Translations under genes and position numbers: made by a program
The notes under the pieces: model-generated
Databases searched by the model: none
Told to the model about the DNA's origin: nothing
What the model saw: the letters and a program-made list of their open reading frames with translations, nothing else
In this document: positions 26,824 through 32,072 of the stretch, in pieces
How positions within the stretch are numbered: the stretch's first letter is position 1
How the letters are laid out: each line of letters opens with the position of its first letter
Assembly: GCA_002155895.1 (NCBI GenBank)
Contig: MUMD01000017.1
Location: 1 to 32,072 of the forward strand
Direction: 5' to 3'
From: Streptomyces rochei
GTDB taxonomy: Bacteria > Actinomycetota > Actinomycetes > Streptomycetales > Streptomycetaceae
Length of the DNA: 32,072 bases

Positions 26824-26895
26824 ACATTAGCCGCACCGTTCCTCACCGGGCGACGTCCGGTGACACATTCCACGAACCTTACAACTGGGCAATCC
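26824..26895 (-). promoter_or_regulatory. Candidate LCP6 promoter conserved with LCP4
   Basis: On the minus strand TAATGT (26824-26829) is followed by GAGCG and preceded by GGAACGGTGCGGC, matching the LCP4 promoter closely. About 51 nt upstream, GGATTGCCCAGTTGTA (26880-26895) matches the LCP4 upstream element. Conservation outside coding sequence after the duplication suggests regulatory use. Confidence 0.5.
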
Positions 26896-26969
26896 GGCGC
26901 ATTTATTGGACAACTGTCCGCACTTCCCCGCCCGTTCCGTGTGCGGTCCGGCCCGTTTTGGAATGCGCT

Positions 26970-28160
26970 TTACTCGCAGATGTCCTCGGCCGCGGTGTTG
27001 CCGCTGAACGTCGGTTCGGGGGAATCACCGCTTCCGGTGGGCTTTCCCGCATCGTCCGGCGCCTGCGAGCCGGTTCCCGCCGCGACCGCGACGGGCTCGT
27101 CCGTCCGCAGGCGGGTGAACAACTTCTCCGCGTCCGGCTCCACGAGTTGGTCACGATTGGCGTCTCCCGCGTACGACTCCCGCGGCACGGTCAGGAATTG
27201 CACGCGTTCGGTGGGAATGTCGCGCAGCCCTCGTACGAGGTCGTACAAACCGCGCAGACTCGCCAGATCCGGGTCCGTCGTGAGAGAAGACGTGGCCGCG
27301 TCCAGAACGGGATACAGCTTCACCGGATTCAGCAGTACGTCATTGCTCTGCACCTTGTTGACGAGAGCCCCGAGAAAGTGCTGCTGCCGTTCCATTCGGT
27401 CGGTGTCGCTGCCGTCACCGAGCGATTTGCGGGCCCGGACGTAGCCGAGGGCCTGCTCCCCGTCGAGCGTCACCCGGCCCGCGGGCAGTTCCAGCCGGGC
27501 GGCCTCGTCGTTCACCGGCTCGCGCAGGCACACCTCGACGCCGTCGAGCGCGTCGACCATCTTCTCGAAACCCTGGAAGTCGACGACCACGTGGTGGTCG
27601 ACGCGGATGCCGGTCAGCTTCTCGACCGTACGGACCGAGCACGCGGAACCGCCCACCTCGTAGGCGTAGTTGAACTGGGCGAACACGGGCTGCGAGCGCT
27701 GCCCGTCCGGGCGCCGGCAGCCGGGCACGTCCACCATCAGGTCGCGGGGGAGGGAGACGGCGGTGGCGCTGTCGCGGCCCGCGGACAGGTGCAGCAGGAT
27801 CGTGGTGTCCGACCGCTCGGTCCCGTCGTCGCGCCCGTAACGGGCGTTGGCGTCGCCGGAGCGGGTGTCCGACCCGATCACCAGGACGTTCTGCGCGCCG
27901 CGGACCAGTGCGGTGGGCCGCTCCTTCTCGTACCGGGCGAGTTCGGCCGCCGCCGCCTCGTCGGCGGTGATGTTCCCGTTCAGCTTGGTGTAGACCGCCC
28001 ACCCGGCCCCCACCGCGGCGACGGCCAGCGCCGCGGCGCCCACCCCGGTCCAGCCGAGCCGCCGCCTGCGGCGCCGCCGCCGCAGCCCGTCCCCGCTCGC
28101 GGACGCCCCCGCCCCGGGCTCGTGGCGCCCGGGGGGCGTGCCCGCGTCGTCGTCGCTCAC
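26970..28160 (-). CDS. LCP-family glycopolymer transferase 7 (no LytR_C)
   Basis: A 396-aa LCP protein. A short acidic tail and a run of eight arginines (27-34) precede the membrane segment (about 36-58) and the LCP domain (about 88-275). Motifs are canonical: GSDTR (96-100), RSDTT (116-120), LPRDL (137-141), DHHVVVDFQGF, LGYVRARK and DRMERQQHF, so it should be active. There is no LytR_C domain; the C-terminal 40 residues are Gly/Ser/Pro-rich and end near a single cysteine (ICE). The GTG at 28160 has GGAGGGAG upstream. An in-frame ATG at 28199 lacks a ribosome-binding site. It heads the minus-strand LCP series; the 310-bp upstream gap contains a palindrome and a tandem repeat array. Confidence 0.93.
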   Translation of the reverse strand: MSDDDAGTPPGRHEPGAGASASGDGLRRRRRRRRLGWTGVGAAALAVAAVGAGWAVYTKLNGNITADEAAAAELARYEKERPTALVRGAQNVLVIGSDTRSGDANARYGRDDGTERSDTTILLHLSAGRDSATAVSLPRDLMVDVPGCRRPDGQRSQPVFAQFNYAYEVGGSACSVRTVEKLTGIRVDHHVVVDFQGFEKMVDALDGVEVCLREPVNDEAARLELPAGRVTLDGEQALGYVRARKSLGDGSDTDRMERQQHFLGALVNKVQSNDVLLNPVKLYPVLDAATSSLTTDPDLASLRGLYDLVRGLRDIPTERVQFLTVPRESYAGDANRDQLVEPDAEKLFTRLRTDEPVAVAAGTGSQAPDDAGKPTGSGDSPEPTFSGNTAAEDICE

Positions 28161-28231
28161 GTCTCCCTCCGTCCCGCACACGTGCGCTCCTACGATCATG
28201 GACCGAAGGGGCGGCGGGAGCGGACCGCAAC

Positions 28232-28247
28232 TGACCCGAACGGGTCA
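28232..28247. promoter_or_regulatory. 16-bp palindrome upstream of LCP7 (candidate operator)
   Basis: TGACCCG and CGGGTCA flank a central AA, giving a 16-bp near-perfect palindrome about 72-87 bp before the LCP7 start codon. It is a suitable site for a homodimeric regulator. No other copy was noticed in the window. Confidence 0.45.
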
Positions 28248-28318
28248 CGCGGCCCGGGCGGCGTCGGCACCGCCACGCCGGGCCGGCCCTGCGGCGGGGA
28301 AGGCTCGTCGCGCCTCGT

Positions 28319-28470
28319 ACGGCGTCCCGCCGCGCCTGGGCCGGCATCAGCCGTGCTTCGACCGGCGTCTCACCGTGCTCCGGTCGGCGTCTCACCGTGC
28401 TCCGGTCGGCGGCTCGCCGTGATGTGATCGGCGGCTCGCCGCGCCTTGGCCGGCCTCTCGCCGTGGCGTC
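28319..28470. repeat. 22-bp tandem repeat array, about seven copies
   Basis: Successive units begin at 28319, 28341, 28362, 28384, 28406, 28428 and 28450 with a period of 22 bp (one is 21). The two central copies, TCGGCGTCTCACCGTGCTCC plus GG and its neighbour, differ by one base; outer copies are degenerate. The array fills the space between the TIGR03089 stop codon and the LCP7 promoter region. The period is not a multiple of three and no gene overlaps it. Confidence 0.8.
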
Positions 28471-29235
28471 TCACAACGCCGTGGCGGAAACCCGCTCCGT
28501 CTCGATCCGCTGGTCCAGCACCCCGTCCCCGGCCCGCTCCAGATGCCGGCACAGCACCACCGAACCCCCGCTCGCCAAGGGCCCGTACAACCCGGCGCTC
28601 AATCCCTCCCACGTGTCGTACGGCAGCCCGGACAGGATGCGGGCCCCCGGACCCGTGAGCCCCAGCCCCTGCGCCTCCGCCCGAGCCCGTTCCACGACCT
28701 CCGCGCCGCTGAACTCCCGTCCCGCCACGATCAGCGCGGGTCCCTCCGGGTCCACCGGCACGTACGGCACGAAACGGTCGCCCTGCCCCGGCACCTCCAC
28801 GGCGTAGTCGGCGAAGCCCTCCGGCGCGGACGGCACGAACCGCCCGCCGAGCGGCCGCAGCGCCAGCGCGATCCGAGGCCCCGAGCACGCCCGTGCCGCC
28901 TCCAACGACTCCGGGTCCGGACCGCTCACCACCACGTCCGCCGCCGCCGGATCGCCGGCCACGTCGGCGACGACGCCGACCGACGCGCACGCCAGCAGCC
29001 ACACCGCCGTCTGCCAGTGCGCGGGCAGCAGCAGCGCGACCCGGTCGCCGGGTTCGACGGACAGTTCGTCCTGGAGCAGATTCGCGGTCTTGGCCACCCA
29101 ATTGGCGAAGGTGGCCACGGAGAGTTCGACGCGTTCGCCGGTGGCGTCGTCGTAGAAGGTCACCAGGGGGCGTCCCGGGTCCGCGGCGAGCGCGGAACTC
29201 AGCAGGTCGGCAGGGGTGCGATCGGTCGCGTTCAT
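28471..29235 (-). CDS. TIGR03089-family protein (acyl-CoA synthetase N-domain-like)
   Basis: A 254-aa protein matching the actinobacterial TIGR03089 group, which resembles the N-terminal part of AMP-forming acyl-CoA synthetases. TPADLLSSALAADPGRPLVTFYDD, FANWVAKTANLLQDEL and PGDRVALLLPAHWQTAVWLLAC correspond to the early synthetase strands. The family's AMP-binding P-loop and C-terminal lid domain are absent. This short length is normal for the group, so it is not a truncation, but it cannot be a complete adenylating enzyme. Function is unknown. The ATG at 29235 has no ribosome-binding site and fits a leaderless start. It is divergent from the amidase gene. Confidence 0.82.
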   Translation of the reverse strand: MNATDRTPADLLSSALAADPGRPLVTFYDDATGERVELSVATFANWVAKTANLLQDELSVEPGDRVALLLPAHWQTAVWLLACASVGVVADVAGDPAAADVVVSGPDPESLEAARACSGPRIALALRPLGGRFVPSAPEGFADYAVEVPGQGDRFVPYVPVDPEGPALIVAGREFSGAEVVERARAEAQGLGLTGPGARILSGLPYDTWEGLSAGLYGPLASGGSVVLCRHLERAGDGVLDQRIETERVSATAL

Positions 29236-29242
29236 CCGCGCA

Positions 29243-29248
29243 AGGGTA
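29243..29248 (-). promoter_or_regulatory. Probable -10 box of a leaderless TIGR03089 transcript
   Basis: TACCCT on the minus strand ends 7 nt before the ATG at 29235, with no Shine-Dalgarno sequence, the same layout seen at three other genes of the window. Confidence 0.5.
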
Positions 29249-29356
29249 CGCGGGCGACCCCGTCGGCACCGAGCGTACGGCGTACGGCACCGCCACCGGA
29301 TCGGAGGAAAACTCCCGACGAACCGTCAGTTCACCATTGGACAGATTTGTCCGGTG

Positions 29357-30802
29357 ATGTCCACGATCCATGGCATGCGTGGATTCCTTGCTTCCTCGAT
29401 CGGTGTCACGTGTGCGGCGGCCCTGGCCCTCCCGCTCGCCCCGCCTGCGTCGGCGGCAACCACCACCGGCTCCGCGACCCCGTCCGCCTCCTCGACCCCG
29501 GCCCGGGGAACGGACCCGGCTTCGGCCCGGGGAGCGGCCCCGGCTTCGGTCCGGGGAGCGGCCCCGGCCGAGGCGTCCGTCCCCGGCAGCACCCAGTCGC
29601 TGCCCCTCGCCCCGCTCGGCCGGGACCGCGCCCCCGGTGCCGCCCAACAGGGCGTCACCCCCCGGGACGTACGGCCATTCTCCCTGGTCGGTGTCGTCTG
29701 GGACGACCCGGCCGCCGAACTGCACGGCCAGGTCCAGGTCCGCACCCGCGCCACCGCCACCGGCTCCTGGTCCGACTGGCAGGAACTGGAGACCCACAAC
29801 GCCGACCACGCCGCCGACCCCGGCACCCCCGAGAGCACCTCGGGCCGTGTCCGCGGCGCCACCGCACCGCTGTGGGTGGGCGAGTCCGACGGCGTGGAGG
29901 TCCGGGTGCGGGCCGAGAGCGCGCCGGGAGCCGCCCGCACCGCCCCGGAGGCGACCGGCTCCGCCCGGCACACGGCCTTCCCACTGCCCGGCGGCATGCG
30001 CCTCGAACTCGTCGACCCCGGCGACGGCGCCCCGTCCGAGGGCCCCGGGTCGGTACCCGGGGACGGCAGTCGCACCGGCGCCCTGGCCCCCCAGTCCGCC
30101 GGGTCGGCGGAAGCGGCCGCGGCTTGGGCCGCCAACGCGGACCTCGCCCCGTTCGGCGCCGCCGAGATCCCGGCGGAGCGGCAGCGGGCCAAGCCGTACA
30201 CCGGCCCCCGCCCGAGCATCACCACGCGCCGCGGCTGGGGCGCCGACGAGAAACTGCGCGAGAAGAAGTTCGTGTACACGAAGAAGGTGAAGGCGGCCTT
30301 CGTGCACCACTCGGCCACCGGCAACAACTACCGCTGCTCGCAGGCCCCGTCAGTCATTCGCAGTATCTACCGCTACCACGTCAACAGCATGGGCTGGCGT
30401 GACCTCGGCTACAACTTCCTCATCGACAAGTGCGGAAAGATCTACGAGGGCCGGGCCGGGGGAGTGAGCAAGGCCGTCCTGGGCGCGCACACCTACGGCT
30501 TCAACTCCAACAGCATGGGCATCGCCGTACTCGGCACCTACAGCTCCAAGAAGCCCTCGGCGGCGGCGGTGAAGGCGATCGCCCGGCTCACCGCGTGGAA
30601 GCTCGGTCTGTACGGCATGAATCCGCGCGGGAAGACATATCTCAAGTCGGGGGGTGGCAATCTCCACCGAAAAGGTAAGAACGTACGACTGAACGTCATC
30701 TCCGGGCATCGTGACGGCTTCGCCACGAGCTGCCCCGGCAAGAAGCTCTACGGCAAGCTCGGCACGGCTCGCTCCACGGCGGCGAAGTACCAGGGCCGCT
30801 GA
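29357..30802 (+). CDS. Secreted N-acetylmuramoyl-L-alanine amidase (PGRP/amidase_2)
   Basis: A 481-aa exported amidase cutting the bond between muramic acid and the peptide stem of peptidoglycan. A Sec signal peptide ends near ASA (31-33). A low-complexity region with repeats of RGAAPAS-like sequence (about 55-75) and a beta-rich accessory domain (about 104-190) come next. The PGRP/amidase_2 domain is at about 285-470. Zinc ligands are visible at H317 (or H318) in FVHHSA, H451 in SGHRDG and C459 in SCPG, and Y352 in GYNFLI is also conserved, so it should be active. The start may be ATG 29357 or ATG 29375; the latter begins directly at the signal peptide. No ribosome-binding site is obvious, and a small dyad (29339-29352) lies just upstream. 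It stands alone, divergent from the TIGR03089 gene. Confidence 0.94.
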   Translation: MSTIHGMRGFLASSIGVTCAAALALPLAPPASAATTTGSATPSASSTPARGTDPASARGAAPASVRGAAPAEASVPGSTQSLPLAPLGRDRAPGAAQQGVTPRDVRPFSLVGVVWDDPAAELHGQVQVRTRATATGSWSDWQELETHNADHAADPGTPESTSGRVRGATAPLWVGESDGVEVRVRAESAPGAARTAPEATGSARHTAFPLPGGMRLELVDPGDGAPSEGPGSVPGDGSRTGALAPQSAGSAEAAAAWAANADLAPFGAAEIPAERQRAKPYTGPRPSITTRRGWGADEKLREKKFVYTKKVKAAFVHHSATGNNYRCSQAPSVIRSIYRYHVNSMGWRDLGYNFLIDKCGKIYEGRAGGVSKAVLGAHTYGFNSNSMGIAVLGTYSSKKPSAAAVKAIARLTAWKLGLYGMNPRGKTYLKSGGGNLHRKGKNVRLNVISGHRDGFATSCPGKKLYGKLGTARSTAAKYQGR

Positions 30803-30849
30803 GGGCGGCACACCGCACGACCACCGAGGGCGCCGGGGAACGGTCTGCA

Positions 30850-30881
30850 TACACTGGCCGGCCGAAAGACAGTTCGGCCGG
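30850..30881 (+). promoter_or_regulatory. Candidate manC promoter with hairpin at the start site
   Basis: TACACT (30850-30855) is a good -10 box. Immediately after it, CCGGCCGAA (30858-30866) and TTCGGCCGG (30873-30881) form a perfect 9-bp stem with a 6-nt loop. This dyad overlaps the expected transcription start, fitting an operator or a 5'-end hairpin. It could instead be the terminator of the amidase gene 55 nt upstream. Confidence 0.5.
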
Positions 30882-30905
30882 TCCCGGCAGGAAGCAGAGA
30901 CGACG

Positions 30906-31988
30906 GTGACAGAAGCGATCCTCCTGGTCGGCGGCAAGGGCACGCGGCTGCGGCCGCTGACGGTGCACACGCCGAAGCCCATGGTCAGGGCGGCGGGGGT
31001 GCCGTTCCTCACGCATCAGCTGGCGCGGGCCAAGGCCGCGGGCGTCGAGCACATCGTGCTCGCGACGAGCTATCTGGCCGAGGTCTTCGAGCCGTACTTC
31101 GGAGACGGCTCGGCCCTCGGGCTCCACCTGGAGTACGTCACCGAGGAGGAGCCGCTCGGCACCGGCGGTGCGATCCGCAACGTGGCGTCGCGGCTGCACT
31201 CCGGCCCCGAGGACCCGGTCCTGATCTTCAACGGCGACATCCTCACCGGCCTGGACATCGGGGCGCTGGTCCGCACCCACGAGACGACGGGCGCGGACGT
31301 CTCCCTGCACCTGACGAAGGTCACCGACCCGAGGGCGTACGGGCTGGTCCCCACCGACGACACGGGCCGGGTCCTCGCCTTCCTGGAGAAGCCCCAGACC
31401 CCGGAGGAGATCGTCACCGACCAGATCAACGCGGGCGCGTACGTCTTCCGCCGCTCGGTCATCGACACGATCCCGGCGGGCCGGCCCGTCTCGGTCGAAC
31501 GCGAGACCTTCCCGGAACTCCTCGCCACCGGAGCGCACCTCCAGGGCATGGTCGACTCCACGTACTGGCTGGACCTGGGCACGCCGGCGGCCTTCGTACG
31601 GGGCTCAGCGGACCTGGTCCTGGGCCGTGCCCCGTCCCCGGCCATACCGGGCCGCTGCGGTGACCGCCTGGTCCTGCCCACGGCACGCGTCGCGCCCGAC
31701 GCCAAGCTGGCCGGCGGCACGGTGGTCGGCGAGGGCGCGTTCGTGGCGGAGGGGGCGCGGGTGTTCGGCAGCACGATCCTTCCGGGGGCGGTCATCGAGC
31801 CCGGGGCGGTCATCACCGACTCCCTCATCGGCACCCGGGCCCGGGTCGGGACCCGCTCCGTCCTCACGGACACGGTCATCGGCGACGGGGCGGTCGTCGG
31901 CGCCGACAACGAACTCCGCTCCGGGGCCCGCATCTGGTGCGACGCCCACATCCCACCCGCGGCGCTGCGCTTCTCCTCCGACGCGTAG
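30906..31988 (+). CDS. manC: Mannose-1-phosphate guanylyltransferase-like NDP-sugar pyrophosphorylase
   Basis: A 360-aa sugar-nucleotide pyrophosphorylase that joins a sugar 1-phosphate to an NTP, most likely mannose 1-phosphate and GTP to give GDP-mannose. The N-terminal nucleotidyltransferase domain (about 3-240) has the signature LLVGGKGTRLRPLT (6-19), the K24 of KPMV, GTGGAIRN, the metal-binding D111 in FNGDILTG, and FLEKP near 157. The C-terminal part (about 260-345) is a left-handed beta-helix of hexapeptide repeats (GTVVGEGAFVAEGARVFG and similar). The GTG at 30906 starts the first conserved strand, with a weak AGGAAG upstream. manC is assigned from overall resemblance and my recollection of the S. 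coelicolor gene order; a glucose-1-phosphate enzyme is the main alternative. Confidence 0.9.
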   Translation: MTEAILLVGGKGTRLRPLTVHTPKPMVRAAGVPFLTHQLARAKAAGVEHIVLATSYLAEVFEPYFGDGSALGLHLEYVTEEEPLGTGGAIRNVASRLHSGPEDPVLIFNGDILTGLDIGALVRTHETTGADVSLHLTKVTDPRAYGLVPTDDTGRVLAFLEKPQTPEEIVTDQINAGAYVFRRSVIDTIPAGRPVSVERETFPELLATGAHLQGMVDSTYWLDLGTPAAFVRGSADLVLGRAPSPAIPGRCGDRLVLPTARVAPDAKLAGGTVVGEGAFVAEGARVFGSTILPGAVIEPGAVITDSLIGTRARVGTRSVLTDTVIGDGAVVGADNELRSGARIWCDAHIPPAALRFSSDA

Positions 31989-31989
31989 A

Positions 31990-32052
31990 CCTCCGGCGGT
32001 TGGGCGGGGGTGCCTGCGGGTGCCTCCGGCGGTGGTGCGGGGGTGCCTGCGG
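31990..32052 (+). repeat. Imperfect 30-bp direct repeat downstream of manC
   Basis: A 30-bp sequence at 31990-32019 recurs at 32023-32052 with two mismatches (period 33 bp). It lies just past the manC stop codon and runs towards the window edge, so more copies may follow. No hairpin or gene is evident in it. Confidence 0.75.
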
Positions 32053-32072
32053 CGGCCTGTGCGGGTTCGTGG

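Noticed and set aside
28319-28470. CRISPR array
   Set aside because: The 22-bp units are directly adjacent with no unique spacers, and no cas gene is nearby.
28370-30310. Minus-strand open frame of about 646 codons opposite the amidase
   Set aside because: Overlaps the TIGR03089 and amidase genes in wrong frames; Gly/Arg/Ala-rich composition and no recognisable domain.

Overview
The window is high-GC actinobacterial DNA, and Streptomyces is the best fit. Codon third positions are strongly G/C. GTG and TTG starts are frequent, and several genes look leaderless (a TANNNT -10 box 6-7 nt before the start codon). The gene content is also typical: purK/purE, a TIGR03089 protein, many LytR-CpsA-Psr (LCP) proteins and a secreted PGRP-type amidase. 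From memory, unchecked, the order resembles the Streptomyces coelicolor chromosome around manC (SCO3039). The first 19 bases are not genomic: they match the Nextera/Tn5 mosaic end, so the window probably starts at a contig edge.

Layout. 1-4.8 kb: a proton-coupled peptide transporter (minus strand), a response regulator/sensor kinase pair (plus) and a GtrA-family membrane protein (minus). 5.0-7.8 kb: purK, purE and an M19 membrane dipeptidase, packed head to tail. 7.9-11.9 kb: a PQQ-propeller lipoprotein, a second M19 homologue that has lost every zinc ligand, two tandem VOC/glyoxalase-like genes, and a divergent CGNR-type zinc-finger gene. Repeated GTAAC dyads lie between the VOC genes and the CGNR gene. 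12-15.3 kb: a UDP-glucose/GDP-mannose dehydrogenase, an acyl-CoA dehydrogenase and a hotdog thioesterase.

15.4-28.2 kb is the striking part: seven LCP-family genes interrupted only by one ExoA-like GT2 glycosyltransferase. LCP enzymes move lipid-linked glycopolymers onto peptidoglycan. Four of the seven form an A-B-A-B array, apparently a tandem duplication of a two-gene module (LCP3-LCP4 and LCP5-LCP6). The B genes share a 156-bp identical tract and a matching upstream promoter region. 28.5-32 kb: a TIGR03089 protein, a secreted N-acetylmuramoyl-L-alanine amidase, and a mannose-1-phosphate guanylyltransferase-like NDP-sugar enzyme.

Taken together, much of the window concerns the cell envelope. 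It holds sugar-nucleotide supply (NDP-sugar transferase, nucleotide-sugar dehydrogenase), glycosyl transfer (GT2, GtrA), attachment of glycopolymer to the wall (LCPs) and peptidoglycan cleavage (amidase, and possibly the dipeptidase). That these genes serve one shared polymer is an inference. No tRNA, rRNA, CRISPR array, prophage or insertion sequence was seen.
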